From positions 1 through 45,918 of the forward strand of contig JAFSAU010000005.1 in NCBI GenBank assembly GCA_017442155.1: a DNA stretch of 45,918 bases, in the 5' to 3' direction. The notes under the pieces are model-generated. The model ran no database searches, was not told the DNA's origin, and worked only from the letters and a program-made list of their open reading frames with translations. The DNA is from Clostridia bacterium. GTDB taxonomy: Bacteria; Bacillota; Clostridia; UMGS1883; UMGS1540. Numbering within the stretch: position 1 is the stretch's first letter; every line of letters begins with the position of its first letter. This document shows positions 1 to 8,292 of this stretch, one piece after another. A program made the position numbers and the translations under genes.

Positions 1-1
1 C

Positions 2-172
2 CGGGTGTATAAGGCTTGCAGCCAGCTCCGCATGACAGATGATCCGGTGACAGAAATTGCATACAGCTGCGGTTTCGGGGATTTGAGCTATTTTATCAAA
101 CAGTTTAAATCTACCTATGGTCTCTCCCCCGCCGCTTTTCGGAAAATACAGAAAAACATCCCGGATACTTGA
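2..172 (+). CDS. AraC-family transcriptional regulator, C-terminal fragment (cut by window edge)
   Basis: The window opens inside a plus-strand frame giving 56 residues that end in TGA at 170-172. The fragment matches the second helix-turn-helix of an AraC/XylS DNA-binding domain: D-x-V-x-x-I-A-Y-x-C-G-F-G-D-L-S-Y-F-I-K-Q-F-K, followed by the usual G-L-S-P-A-A-F-R-K end. It is a DNA-binding regulator whose effector domain lies outside the window. Its stop codon lies inside the -35 hexamer of the promoter for the next AraC gene. The family assignment is firm; the target is unknown. Confidence 0.85.
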   Translation, partial: RVYKACSQLRMTDDPVTEIAYSCGFGDLSYFIKQFKSTYGLSPAAFRKIQKNIPDT

Positions 173-197
173 CAGTGCTCAGGAAAAATGATATACT
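169..197 (+). promoter_or_regulatory. Sigma-A promoter of the AraC gene at 217
   Basis: TTGACA at 169-174, a 17 bp spacer and TATACT at 192-197, preceded by TGA, form an extended -10 promoter. The upstream gene's TGA stop is embedded in the -35 box. The expected transcript start, near 204, falls at the ribosome binding site, so the leader would be very short. Confidence 0.75.
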
Positions 198-216
198 GAA
201 TTTGAGGTGGAATGTA

Positions 217-1056
217 ATGCTCTACTCCGTAGCCGATAAAAAAGATGACGTTTTATTTCTTTACAACCGCAGACTGCACGAAAAACCCATATCCATTCCG
301 TTGCACTATCACGATTGGTATGAGTTTTTTATGCTCTTGTCCGGATCGGCTACATACACGGTGGACGGAAACCGGTATGCCCTGGAGCCGTTTGATCTGA
401 TTTTTACCAATAATCTGGAAGTCCATTTCCCTGAATATCACGACGGTACACAGGCCGAACGCATCTGTGTTTCCTTCACGCCGCAGTTTATTCCCTTTGT
501 TATCACAGAAGAATATAACCCCTTCTCCGTTCTGGGACGACGGAAGTTGGGTACATCCAACAAGATTCCGGCAGAAATTATTAAAAAAGCCGGCGTGCAT
601 GAGGATTTAATTCAAATCGGCTCACTTTGCGAAACAGATACGCCGGCCTCACGAATGCAAATTCGTCTTGTTTTTGCCAATGCTCTTTTAAAAGTGGCAG
701 ACAATTTCGGTGCCGCCTCCGCTGCAGATTTTCATACGCACGCCCTTGTCTCTGAGGTTGTGAAATATATTGACTCCCACATTTCAGAGGACTTACGGCA
801 TAAAACGATTTGTGATGCATTTTATATCAGTGCCAATCACTTGCAGCATATTTTCCGGGAACAGACAGGCTACACATTAAGCGATTATATACGGCTGAAG
901 CGTATTCTGCACGTCCAGTCCATGATTGCAGGAGGCGTTTCTGCAACAGAAGCGGCTGCCTCTGCAGGCTTCAAGGATTATACCACTTTTTATAGAAGCT
1001 TTAAGTCCGTTACCGGTACCACACCAAGAAAATTTTCAGCAGCGACGAATTTTTAA
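217..1056 (+). CDS. AraC-family transcriptional regulator with cupin sensor domain
   Basis: This 279-residue regulator has an N-terminal AraC-type cupin. It carries the histidine-rich strand P-L-H-Y-H-D-W-Y-E and then G-x-x-x-Y-x-V-D-G-x-x-Y-x-L-E-P-x-D-L. The C-terminal double helix-turn-helix spans roughly residues 180-275 and ends G-T-T-P-R-K-F. Such proteins sense a small sugar or metabolite and activate a nearby gene set. I chose the ATG at 217 because GAGGTGG at 204-210 sits 6 nt upstream. A longer frame starting with TTG at 169 would begin inside the promoter -35 box, so it is unlikely. The gene follows another AraC fragment on the same strand and faces the PaaI gene; the target is not obvious. 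Confidence 0.85.
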   Translation: MLYSVADKKDDVLFLYNRRLHEKPISIPLHYHDWYEFFMLLSGSATYTVDGNRYALEPFDLIFTNNLEVHFPEYHDGTQAERICVSFTPQFIPFVITEEYNPFSVLGRRKLGTSNKIPAEIIKKAGVHEDLIQIGSLCETDTPASRMQIRLVFANALLKVADNFGAASAADFHTHALVSEVVKYIDSHISEDLRHKTICDAFYISANHLQHIFREQTGYTLSDYIRLKRILHVQSMIAGGVSATEAAASAGFKDYTTFYRSFKSVTGTTPRKFSAATNF

Positions 1057-1074
1057 TATTTATCGATAGAAAGC

Positions 1075-1115
1075 AAATCCCCAAAAGCATTTTTGCCTTT
1101 GGGGATTTATTTTTA
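1075..1115. terminator. Terminator between convergent AraC and thioesterase genes
   Basis: Inverted repeat AAATCCCCAAA (1075-1085) and TTTGGGGATTT (1098-1108), followed by a T-rich tail on the plus strand. It lies between two converging genes. The tail is better on the plus strand than on the minus strand. Confidence 0.75.
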
Positions 1116-1127
1116 CTACGTATATTT

Positions 1128-1520
1128 TTAACCGACCACAAATCCATTGACAACCATGTGTGCAACGAGAATGTCCTCTTCGTTTGTGACGCGAACGCTA
1201 TAGTGGCAAGTCCTGCCGCCGGCAGAAAGTTTTTGTGCACAAGCAGTCAGTTTTTTTCCTTTGCCTGGTTTTAAAAAGGACACGGAAGCGGACTGCGTAA
1301 CCGTTTTCCTTCCCTCACAGTTCGCCGCAACAGCAAAAGCCAGGTCTGCAAGAGTGAAGATTGCGCCGCCCTGTACCGTACCGCCGGCATTAAAGTGGTT
1401 CGGCGTAATTTCTAAAGTGCAGATGCTTTCCTCCGCATCTGCCTTTTCGATACGGATACCCATTTGCATTGCAAACGTATCGTTTTCAAAATAATCTTTT
1501 ACTTTTTCAAGCTCTGCCAT
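1128..1520 (-). CDS. PaaI-type hotdog-fold thioesterase
   Basis: A 130-residue protein of the usual length for PaaI/YbgC-like thioesterases, which hydrolyse acyl- or aryl-CoA thioesters in the cytoplasm. The hotdog signature is visible around residues 40-65: H-F-N-A-G-G-T-V-Q-G-G-A-I-F-T-L-A-D. The paired motif S-V-S-F-L-K-P-G follows near residue 85. The ATG at 1520 has GGAGG 5 nt upstream. It lies downstream of serA beyond a strong hairpin and has no promoter that I can see, so it may depend on read-through. The substrate cannot be told from the sequence. Confidence 0.85.
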   Translation of the reverse strand: MAELEKVKDYFENDTFAMQMGIRIEKADAEESICTLEITPNHFNAGGTVQGGAIFTLADLAFAVAANCEGRKTVTQSASVSFLKPGKGKKLTACAQKLSAGGRTCHYSVRVTNEEDILVAHMVVNGFVVG

Positions 1521-1538
1521 TTTTCCTCCATGAAATCC

Positions 1539-1565
1539 AAAAAGCCGCCCACCGGGCGGCTTTTT
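1539..1565 (-). terminator. Terminator after serC-serA
   Basis: AAAAAGCCGCCC (1539-1550) and GGGCGGCTTTTT (1554-1565) make a perfect 12 bp stem with a 3 nt loop and a T run in either direction. It lies just past the serA stop, before the thioesterase gene. Confidence 0.85.
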
Positions 1566-1571
1566 CTCCCT

Positions 1572-2732
1572 TTAGTAAATAACACGGACACGAAGTACGC
1601 CGTCAATTTCCGCAAGCTTCCGGACAATATCATCCTGCACCTCTGCGGCAGTGTCTATAATTGTATATGCCCATTCACCCTTATTTTTATTCACCATATT
1701 TTCTACGTTTTTATCCTGCAGAAGACCCAGGAACTGGCTCAGCATATTCGGCACATTCTTATGCGCAACCGTAATACGCATTACACCTGCGCGGGCACAC
1801 TCACAGTTCGGGAAATTCACAGAATTATGGATGTTTCCGTTTTCAAGAAAGTCTATAAGCTCTTTGGCCGCCATCACAGCGCAATTATCCTCGGACTCGG
1901 GTGTAGAAGCACCGAGATGCGGAATCGGAATTACATTTTTCATACTGAGCACTTCATCGCTGGGGAAGTCGGTAACATAGACAGCAATTTTTCCGTCTTC
2001 CAGTGCTGCACCCACTGCTGCATTATCCACAAGACCGCCACGTGCAAAGTTTAAGAGTCGAGCTCCGTCCTTCATATTGGCAATCATGGAAGCATTGATC
2101 ATATTCTTTGTGCTGTCCAGAAGCGGTACATGAAGCGTAACATAATCGGCAACAGAAAGTGCCTCTTCAATGGTATTTACAACGTGAACGTGTCTGGACA
2201 GGCTAAGTGCCGCCTTAACGGAAAGATACGGGTCATATCCCACAACATCCATACCGAGCGCATATGCAGTATTTGCAACCATGGCACCGATTGCACCAAG
2301 GCCAATAACTGCAAGCTTCTTCCCTTCAATTTCGGGACCAACGTAGGACGACTTCCCCTTTTCCACCATTTTGGCAACCTCGGCTCCGTTTCCCTCGAGA
2401 GTTCTGGCCCATTGAATACCATCTACAACCTTACGGGAAGCAAGAAGAATACCGGTAATAACAAGCTCTTTTACGGCATTTGCATTGGCACCAGGCGTAT
2501 TAAATACCACAATACCCTTTTCTGTGCACTTATCAACCGGAATGTTGTTGACGCCGGCACCGGCACGGCCGATAGCTTTCAGGTTTTCCGGCATTTCCAT
2601 TTCATGCATGGAAAAGCTACGGAGAATAATGGCATCCGGGTTTTCAGTTTCGGCAGAAACAGTATAATTATCCGCACCGAAAAGCCCCAGGCCACAATCA
2701 GCAATTTTATTTAAAGGTTTAACTGTATACAT
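1572..2732 (-). CDS. serA: D-3-phosphoglycerate dehydrogenase
   Basis: Oxidises 3-phosphoglycerate to 3-phosphohydroxypyruvate with NAD, the first step of serine synthesis. In 386 residues I see the Rossmann fingerprint G-L-G-A-I-G at 144-149. The catalytic Arg is in F-A-R-G-G-L-V-D (R231) and the catalytic His in P-H-L-G-A-S-T (H272). A C-terminal ACT domain from about residue 317 is the usual site of serine feedback. It lacks the extra intervening domain of long SerA forms. I prefer the ATG at 2732, which has AAGAAGGG 8 nt upstream, over a GTG three codons earlier that overlaps that site. It follows serC closely and is cotranscribed with it. Confidence 0.95.
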   Translation of the reverse strand: MYTVKPLNKIADCGLGLFGADNYTVSAETENPDAIILRSFSMHEMEMPENLKAIGRAGAGVNNIPVDKCTEKGIVVFNTPGANANAVKELVITGILLASRKVVDGIQWARTLEGNGAEVAKMVEKGKSSYVGPEIEGKKLAVIGLGAIGAMVANTAYALGMDVVGYDPYLSVKAALSLSRHVHVVNTIEEALSVADYVTLHVPLLDSTKNMINASMIANMKDGARLLNFARGGLVDNAAVGAALEDGKIAVYVTDFPSDEVLSMKNVIPIPHLGASTPESEDNCAVMAAKELIDFLENGNIHNSVNFPNCECARAGVMRITVAHKNVPNMLSQFLGLLQDKNVENMVNKNKGEWAYTIIDTAAEVQDDIVRKLAEIDGVLRVRVIY

Positions 2733-2746
2733 TTTCTTCACCCTTC

Positions 2747-3835
2747 TTATTTGTTATTGGCTTCAAATTCCTTCATAAAAGCAACCAGTTTTTCTACGCC
2801 GGCCTTAGGCATAGCGTTATAGATGCTGGCACGCATACCGCCTACAGAGCGGTGGCCCTTCAGGTTTACGAGGCCTTCTGCCGCCGCAGCCTTTACGAAA
2901 GCTGCATCGAGATCTGCATCCCCCGTTACGAAGGTTGCGTTCATGAGAGAACGGTCCTCCGGTACAACAGCGGCTTTGAAAAGCGCACTCGAATCAAGGA
3001 AGTCGTACAAAATTGCCGCTTTTTCTTCATTGATTTTCTGCATGGCCGAAACGCCGCCCATGCGTTCTACCCATTCCATAACCAGCTTACACATGTAAAT
3101 GCTGTATGTGGGCGGAGTGTTATACATAGAGCCGTTTTCAGCATGGATTTTATAAGTCAGCATTGTGGGAGTGCCGGCAATCGGCTCGCCGATAAGGTCC
3201 TCGCGGATGATAACCACCGTAAGACCAGCCGGGCCCATGTTCTTCTGCGCACCTGCATAGAGAAGTCCGAACTTTGTAACGTCGATTTCTTCCGACAGAA
3301 TGATGGAAGAAACGTCTGCCACCAGCGGCACATCGCCCGTATCAGGAATATAGGTATAGCGTGTGCCGAAAATCGTATTGTTATATGTGATATGTACAAA
3401 ATCAGCTTCCGGGTCAAAGTCCGCACGGGTCAGCTTCGGGATATAGGAGAAAGTCTTGTCAGCACTGGAAGCCACACGGTTTACCGTACCGAACTTTTCA
3501 CATTCCTCTGCCGCTTTTTTTGCAAACTGACCGGTGATGATATAATCTGCCTTGCCGCTTTTTTTCAAAAGATTCATAGGCACCATTGCAAACTGGGTGG
3601 ACGCACCGCCCTGCAGGAAAAGCACCTTGTAATTTTCCGGAATGTGCATCAGCTTTCTGAGAAGTTCTTCCGCACCTTCAATGATGGCTTCGTACGGCTT
3701 TGAGCGGTGGCTCATCTCCATTACGCTCATGCCGGCGTCGCCGTATGACAGCATTTCCTCCGCCGCCTGTCTGAGTGCTTCTTCAGGAAGCATGGACGGG
3801 CCTGCAGAAAAATTGTAGACTCTTTCTTTTGCCAT
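2747..3835 (-). CDS. serC: Phosphoserine aminotransferase
   Basis: PLP-dependent transfer of an amino group from glutamate to 3-phosphohydroxypyruvate, the second step of serine synthesis. The 362-residue protein opens with the family hallmark Y-N-F-S-A-G-P-S and has the PLP-binding lysine in G-A-Q-K-N-M-G-P-A-G (about K198). It ends with the S-V-G-G-M-R-A-S-I-Y-N-A motif. The ATG at 3835 is preceded by GGAGGT at 7 nt, which rules against the start five codons upstream. It is the first gene of serC-serA, driven by the promoter at 3872-3900. No serB phosphatase gene is adjacent. Confidence 0.96.
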   Translation of the reverse strand: MAKERVYNFSAGPSMLPEEALRQAAEEMLSYGDAGMSVMEMSHRSKPYEAIIEGAEELLRKLMHIPENYKVLFLQGGASTQFAMVPMNLLKKSGKADYIITGQFAKKAAEECEKFGTVNRVASSADKTFSYIPKLTRADFDPEADFVHITYNNTIFGTRYTYIPDTGDVPLVADVSSIILSEEIDVTKFGLLYAGAQKNMGPAGLTVVIIREDLIGEPIAGTPTMLTYKIHAENGSMYNTPPTYSIYMCKLVMEWVERMGGVSAMQKINEEKAAILYDFLDSSALFKAAVVPEDRSLMNATFVTGDADLDAAFVKAAAAEGLVNLKGHRSVGGMRASIYNAMPKAGVEKLVAFMKEFEANNK

Positions 3836-3871
3836 TGTAACTACCTCCATAAAAACTTACATATTTAACAT

Positions 3872-3900
3872 ATTATATACCAAAAAAAGGCCCTTGTCAA
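3872..3900 (-). promoter_or_regulatory. Perfect consensus promoter of serC-serA
   Basis: Read on the minus strand: TTGACA (3895-3900), 17 bp, TATAAT (3872-3877). Both hexamers match sigma-A consensus exactly. The leader of about 30 nt is too short for a riboswitch or T-box. Confidence 0.9.
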
Positions 3901-3946
3901 GAAAAAAAGGCATAATCCGTAATTATGCCTGCGAAACACGATTCGT

Positions 3947-4711
3947 TTATCTCTTTTTATATACAACCAATTCCGGATTCGCACCGTCTTTTTCATATGT
4001 GCACACAAGCAGAAAATCCATATTTGCAACAATACCGAAGCATCTGTCCCCACCAAATTCACATGCAAGCTGATTGCCGAGATACGTTGTATTATCATCC
4101 AGAAGCTTTACTATTTTCCCATTTGGAAGTCTGTACGGAAGGTTAGCATAGCTCCCAACAAGCGCGTTAAGGCTTTCAACCTCAGGCATTCCCTCAATTT
4201 GCAAGCTGTTAATCTCGCCAATAAGCTGCCTTTTAAATGCATTAAACCTTTCTTCACCACCAATACTTTTATAGTTCTTCCAGTAATTAAGCTTTGGTAG
4301 TTTTTCCTTCATATGAGCCCGAATCTGTTCGGAAGAAAGGGTTTCATCTGCCATATGCTCTGCGCAGAAATCGATTAAATCATCCATACTGTTATAAGTA
4401 TATTCCCCGTCGGAATAGCACCATTTACAATACTCCTCGTTAAAAACACCATCACTCTCCCTACTGATATTCGTGTCTTCAAGAGGCATACCGCAACACT
4501 GACAAATCAATTTTTGCGGAGAACCCAAAAGCGTATTGATAGAAACATCAAAAAATTTAGAGAGCAGTTTCAGGCTTTCTGTATTTGGAAGTGTCTCACC
4601 ATTTTCCCAACGGGATACCGCCTGTCGGGTCACAAAAAGTTTTTCTGCAAGTTCATCTTGTGATAATCCCATTTTGTTTCTGAGTTCAAGTATAATATCT
4701 TTTGTTTTCAT
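3947..4711 (-). CDS. XRE-family regulator with zinc-ribbon domain
   Basis: A 254-residue protein. Residues 3-62 form a Cro/C1-type helix-turn-helix (M-G-L-S-Q-D-E-L-A-E-K-L-F-V-T-R-Q-A-V-S-R-W-E-N-G). Residues 70-98 carry a C-Q-C-C plus C-x-x-C set typical of the putative zinc-ribbon domain often paired with acetyltransferases. The last 80 residues form a separate small beta-rich module (L-P-N-G-K-I-V-K-L-L-D-D) that resembles short domains of uncharacterised clostridial proteins. The start at 4711 has GAGGTG 9 nt upstream. It sits alone between MATE and serC with its own promoter. The target is unknown. Confidence 0.8.
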   Translation of the reverse strand: MKTKDIILELRNKMGLSQDELAEKLFVTRQAVSRWENGETLPNTESLKLLSKFFDVSINTLLGSPQKLICQCCGMPLEDTNISRESDGVFNEEYCKWCYSDGEYTYNSMDDLIDFCAEHMADETLSSEQIRAHMKEKLPKLNYWKNYKSIGGEERFNAFKRQLIGEINSLQIEGMPEVESLNALVGSYANLPYRLPNGKIVKLLDDNTTYLGNQLACEFGGDRCFGIVANMDFLLVCTYEKDGANPELVVYKKR

Positions 4712-4732
4712 TAAATTTATCACCTCACAAAT

Positions 4733-4761
4733 ATTATACTGTAAAGAATCAAAACAAACAA
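4733..4761 (-). promoter_or_regulatory. Promoter of the XRE/zinc-ribbon gene
   Basis: On the minus strand, TTGTTT (4756-4761), 17 bp, TATAAT (4733-4738), ending about 20 bp before the chosen start. The -10 is perfect and the -35 matches at four of six positions. Confidence 0.65.
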
Positions 4762-4790
4762 GCAACTCGCTGTTGCTGTCAGAAACAAAG

Positions 4791-6206
4791 CTATTTTCCT
4801 TCCTCCAAATACGTACTGAGTGCCGCTCTCCCCGTTTCAGTTACCGGCTTTATCCACCGGCGGGATTTAAAATGCCGGATACAGAGAATTGCCTTGAGAT
4901 AATCCTCACAAAGATAACTGCAGGCAAACACTGCCACAAAAGGAAGCTTCAGGACAAACGCCGCTATAAACGTCATGGGGACAGAAATGCCCCAGAGGCT
5001 AAACATCTCATACAGCATCCCTTTTTTTGTATCACCGCCTGCACGGAACACCCCGACAATTGCCACGTACGGTATGTTACGGACAGCAAGCTCAATTGCG
5101 TACACGAGAAGAATGCCCCGGGCCGCAGTCAATGTTTTATCCGAAATTGTTCCGCCCAAATTGAAAATGCCAATCAAGCTGTCCCTGCCAAGAAGCACGA
5201 CCGCTCCAATCAAAAGCCCTGTTACCGGCACAATAATCATAAATCTTGCGGCATTTCGGATGCCATCGCGGATTCCACCGCGCCCGATGTCCTGTCCGAC
5301 AATAACGCCTGCTGCATTTGTCATACCCACAAAGAAGGAAAAGGCTATGTTTTCAAACGTTCTGAGAATAGACACCGCGGCAGAATACTCATATCCCATG
5401 TTTGCAAAAATAGCGTTATACGCAACTGTCCCAAGCCCCCATAGTGTTTCGTTCATAATTACCGGAAAAGCCCGGCGGGCAAAATTCCTTACAAAATCCC
5501 GGTCAAAGCCAAAAAGAGCTTTCAGGGGCGCAAAGAAAATATCGTCCCTTGTAAAGGCCATCACCGACAAAATAATAACCGGACCTGACCATGCAGAAAT
5601 CACTGTCGCAAAGGCTGCACCGCGAATACCGAGACACGGCAGACCAAAGGCACCGAAAATCAGTCCGTAATCCAGGAATGCATTCAGTACTGTTGTAAAT
5701 ATAGCAACAACCATGGGAAGCCGCACACGCTTTGTGGAACGAAGCACCATATTTATCAGCATGTTCATCATAATGGCCGGGTATGAAAACACGGCAATCC
5801 TGAGATACCGCACGCCCTGGTGAAGCACCGCCGGATCGCGGTTAAATACACTGATGACTGCGCGGGGGGCAAAAAAACCAACCACCATAAACAAAACTGC
5901 AAAAAAAAGGCCGGAAACCGAGGCCAGTCCGTAAGCATGGATAAACCCTTTTTTATTGCCCTCCCCAAAAAACTGCGCGAAGAATACGGACGCTCCGGAG
6001 CATATACCGAAAACTACCATGTTCAGGAGCCAGCTCCACTGTCCCGCCATTCCCACTGCGGCAAGGCTGACATCACCAAGCTGCCCTACCATAAGCGTAT
6101 CCACCAACGTAAAGGAACTGGTCAGCAGATTCTGTACTGCAATCGGCACGGCCAGTGTCAGCAGCATCCGCCAGAACTGTTTATCGGAAAATAGTGTTTT
6201 GCGCAC
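4791..6206 (-). CDS. MATE-family efflux transporter
   Basis: A 471-residue integral membrane protein with about 12 hydrophobic segments in two homologous halves. It begins with the usual A-V-P-I-A-V-Q-N-L-L and V-D-T-L-M-V-G-Q-L-G motif of multidrug and toxin extrusion proteins, which use Na+ or H+ gradients to export cationic compounds. It starts at a GTG (6206) with GGAGG 6 nt upstream. It follows yhbY by 10 nt, so the two are probably cotranscribed. The family is certain; the substrate is unknown. Confidence 0.93.
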   Translation of the reverse strand: MRKTLFSDKQFWRMLLTLAVPIAVQNLLTSSFTLVDTLMVGQLGDVSLAAVGMAGQWSWLLNMVVFGICSGASVFFAQFFGEGNKKGFIHAYGLASVSGLFFAVLFMVVGFFAPRAVISVFNRDPAVLHQGVRYLRIAVFSYPAIMMNMLINMVLRSTKRVRLPMVVAIFTTVLNAFLDYGLIFGAFGLPCLGIRGAAFATVISAWSGPVIILSVMAFTRDDIFFAPLKALFGFDRDFVRNFARRAFPVIMNETLWGLGTVAYNAIFANMGYEYSAAVSILRTFENIAFSFFVGMTNAAGVIVGQDIGRGGIRDGIRNAARFMIIVPVTGLLIGAVVLLGRDSLIGIFNLGGTISDKTLTAARGILLVYAIELAVRNIPYVAIVGVFRAGGDTKKGMLYEMFSLWGISVPMTFIAAFVLKLPFVAVFACSYLCEDYLKAILCIRHFKSRRWIKPVTETGRAALSTYLEEGK

Positions 6207-6216
6207 GGTGAGCCTC

Positions 6217-6510
6217 CTATCTTTTTGGAATCACAATCGTTTTATTATTCCTGGATTCCCGGTAAATCACGAATTTACTTCCTATACACTGTACCGGCTC
6301 CGCGCCCGTTCTCGCACAAATTTCTCCGCAAGCCTCCCTTACATCCATCATAGAATTCTCCAGCACCTTGATTTTTATCAGCTCCCGCGCTTCCAGAGCC
6401 AGGTCAATCATCCGCACCGTCGGCGTGTCGATACCGCCTTTTCCAATCTGAAATTTTGCGTCGATACCATTAGCAAGGCCGCGCAGGTATGCCCGTTGTT
6501 TTCCTGTCAT
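6217..6510 (-). CDS. yhbY: YhbY-type RNA-binding protein (CRM domain)
   Basis: A 97-residue single CRM-domain protein of the kind that binds pre-50S ribosomal particles. It starts M-T-G-K-Q-R-A-Y-L-R-G-L-A and carries the Q-I-G-K-G-G-I motif near residue 28, the CRM-type GxxG loop region. The ATG at 6510 has AAGGAG 7 nt upstream. A longer frame extends 33 codons into the hairpin and ftsY end, but those residues do not look like the family. It sits between ftsY and the MATE gene on the same strand. Confidence 0.9.
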   Translation of the reverse strand: MTGKQRAYLRGLANGIDAKFQIGKGGIDTPTVRMIDLALEARELIKIKVLENSMMDVREACGEICARTGAEPVQCIGSKFVIYRESRNNKTIVIPKR

Positions 6511-6539
6511 TTTTTCTCTCCTTCTCTGTACACAAAGGA

Positions 6540-6560
6540 CCGCTGCACTTTTTGCAGCGG
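6540..6560 (-). terminator. Hairpin after ftsY
   Basis: CCGCTGCA (6540-6547) pairs with TGCAGCGG (6553-6560) just past the ftsY stop. On the minus strand the downstream tail is only weakly T-rich, so it may be a leaky terminator or a processing site between ftsY and yhbY. Confidence 0.5.
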
Positions 6561-6571
6561 ACCCGAAATAT

Positions 6572-7516
6572 TTATTCTTCTTCGCTGAAATCAAACAATG
6601 CGGCGGCAAAATCCGGTGCTGAGAAAGGCTGCAGATCCTCTACTTCCTCACCTACACCAATGAATTTCACCGGTACACCGAGGCGGGTACAGATGGCAAT
6701 CACAATACCACCCTTCGCTGTACCGTCCAGCTTCGTAAGTACCAGACCCGTCAGCGGAACCGCCTTATCAAAAAGCTCTGCCTGGCTCACGGCATTCTGA
6801 CCCGTCGTAGCATCCAACACAAGGAGGCTTTCGCGGGAGGAACCGGGCAGTTCTCTGTCTATCACCCGGTACATCTTTGCCAGTTCATCCATCAGATTCT
6901 TTTTATTATGAAGCCGTCCGGCCGTATCCACAATCAACACATCTGCGTTTCTTTTTTTTGCGGCATTGCAGGCATCATATACAACAGAAGCCGGGTCGGC
7001 ACCTTCGCCGCCCTTTATGATAGAACAGCCCACTCGCTCTGCCCAGACCTCCAGCTGGGAAATAGCTGCCGCACGAAAGGTATCAGCCGCGGCGAGAAGC
7101 ACTTCCTTCCCTTCCTTTTTCAGTCGGGCTGCTATTTTTCCTATTGTGGTTGTTTTCCCTACACCGTTTACGCCGATAACAAAAATAACCGCAGGGCTGC
7201 CAGAAAGGTCCAGAGAAGCTTTTGTATCACCCAGCGTCTCCGCAAGCAGAGCCGCCAGTTCACGCTTGACCTCCTGTCCGTCCGTAATACGCTTTTCCTT
7301 GACCCTGTCCCGTAACGCATCCGTAATCTCCATCGCCGTTTCTGCGCCCATATCGGCAAGCACCAGCGCATCTGTCAGCTCTTCAAACAGTTCCTCATCC
7401 ACACGTACAAAAGCCTTAAACACATTGTCCACATGCTGGGAAAAGGATTCTCTTGTTTTCGTAAGACCAGCTTTCAGTTTTGAAAAAAAGCCCTTCTTTT
7501 CTCTTTGTTCTTCCAT
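6572..7516 (-). CDS. ftsY: Signal recognition particle receptor FtsY
   Basis: The SRP receptor GTPase that docks ribosome-nascent-chain complexes at the membrane. The 314-residue protein has a short N-terminal region, an N-domain helical bundle to about residue 100, and then the G domain. The G domain shows G-V-N-G-V-G-K-T-T-T near 115, D-T-A-G-R at 197-201 and T-K-L-D at 261-264. The C-terminal G-V-G-E-E-V-E-D-L-Q-P-F motif is typical. The long acidic A-domain of E. coli FtsY is absent, as is normal in Firmicutes. It has its own consensus promoter overlapping the end of the upstream alarmone synthetase gene. Confidence 0.96.
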   Translation of the reverse strand: MEEQREKKGFFSKLKAGLTKTRESFSQHVDNVFKAFVRVDEELFEELTDALVLADMGAETAMEITDALRDRVKEKRITDGQEVKRELAALLAETLGDTKASLDLSGSPAVIFVIGVNGVGKTTTIGKIAARLKKEGKEVLLAAADTFRAAAISQLEVWAERVGCSIIKGGEGADPASVVYDACNAAKKRNADVLIVDTAGRLHNKKNLMDELAKMYRVIDRELPGSSRESLLVLDATTGQNAVSQAELFDKAVPLTGLVLTKLDGTAKGGIVIAICTRLGVPVKFIGVGEEVEDLQPFSAPDFAAALFDFSEEE

Positions 7517-7539
7517 TTTTCTTCCTCTCTTTCCCGTAT

Positions 7540-7568
7540 ATTATATATGATGTTTTCCAGTTTGTCAA
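7540..7568 (-). promoter_or_regulatory. Perfect consensus promoter of ftsY
   Basis: On the minus strand, TTGACA (7563-7568), 17 bp, TATAAT (7540-7545). The TGA stop of the upstream synthetase gene (7565-7567) is the TGA of the -35 hexamer. Confidence 0.85.
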
Positions 7569-8266
7569 GTATCTCCTGATGCCTTTTCGTCCTCCGGCTG
7601 AACCGAGGCCCGGATTCTGTCCATTCGCACGTCGAGCTCCGCACTGAGGTCCGCGCAGGTTTTCAGTTCCTGTATCATGCTCTCTGAAAAATCAAAATCC
7701 TTTTTATACCGGAGCTGATGCTCCAGACTCGCCCAAAAATCCATTGCTATGGTACGAAGCTGTATTTCAACCTTCATCACCTTTTTTTCCTTCGCCAGAA
7801 AAATAGGTACAGTGACAATAAGATGCAGGCTCCTGTAGCCGTTGGACTTTGGATTTTGTATGTAATCCTTTTTCGTTACAAGCGTAATATCATCCTGTGA
7901 AAGCAAAGCATCTGCCAGCATATATACATCCTCCGGAAAGGAGCATACAACCCGCACGCCGGCCACATCACAGAGGTTTTTCTCGACGGAATCCACGGAA
8001 AGCGGCAACCCCTTCTTTTCCAGCTTCGCTCGGATGCTTTCCATGGATTTCAGACGCGTTTTCATGCCGTTTATAGGGTTGCGGTCATACCGAAGGGAAA
8101 ATTCTTCATTCAGCACATTGAATTTCGTTTCGATTTCCATCATTGCGCAGCGATAATACGCCATCAGCTTATGGAATTTCTGCACAAAATTCTGTGAGCG
8201 ACGTATAAGCTCCGGGCCAAAAAACTCCCGGATCCGCTTCTCTTCAAAATTCAAATTTCTTTCCAT
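7565..8266 (-). CDS. Small alarmone synthetase, RelA/SpoT-domain (p)ppGpp synthetase
   Basis: A 233-residue single-domain (p)ppGpp synthetase of the YjbM/YwaC class, which moves pyrophosphate from ATP to GDP or GTP. The synthetase motifs are in order: the basic R-Y-D-R-N-P-I-N-G-M-K-T-R patch, D-V-A-G-V-R-V-V-C-S-F, N-P-K-S-N-G-Y-R-S-L-H-L, and V-E-I-Q-L-R-T-I-A-M-D-F-W-A-S-L-E-H. There is no HD hydrolase and no TGS or ACT domain, so it is not the long Rel. The ATG at 8266 has AAGGAG 7 nt upstream. A palindrome sits in its leader region. Whether it is RelP-like or RelQ-like I cannot decide. Confidence 0.9.
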   Translation of the reverse strand: MERNLNFEEKRIREFFGPELIRRSQNFVQKFHKLMAYYRCAMMEIETKFNVLNEEFSLRYDRNPINGMKTRLKSMESIRAKLEKKGLPLSVDSVEKNLCDVAGVRVVCSFPEDVYMLADALLSQDDITLVTKKDYIQNPKSNGYRSLHLIVTVPIFLAKEKKVMKVEIQLRTIAMDFWASLEHQLRYKKDFDFSESMIQELKTCADLSAELDVRMDRIRASVQPEDEKASGDT

Positions 8267-8292
8267 ATCCTAACTCCTTTCACTCTGACAGT

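Noticed and set aside
169..216. TTG start giving the AraC protein 16 extra residues
   Set aside because: The TTG is the first three bases of the TTGACA -35 box, and GAGGTGG precedes the ATG at 217.
3836..3946. Possible serine or T-box riboswitch before serC
   Set aside because: The perfect promoter lies so close to the start that the leader is only about 30 nt.
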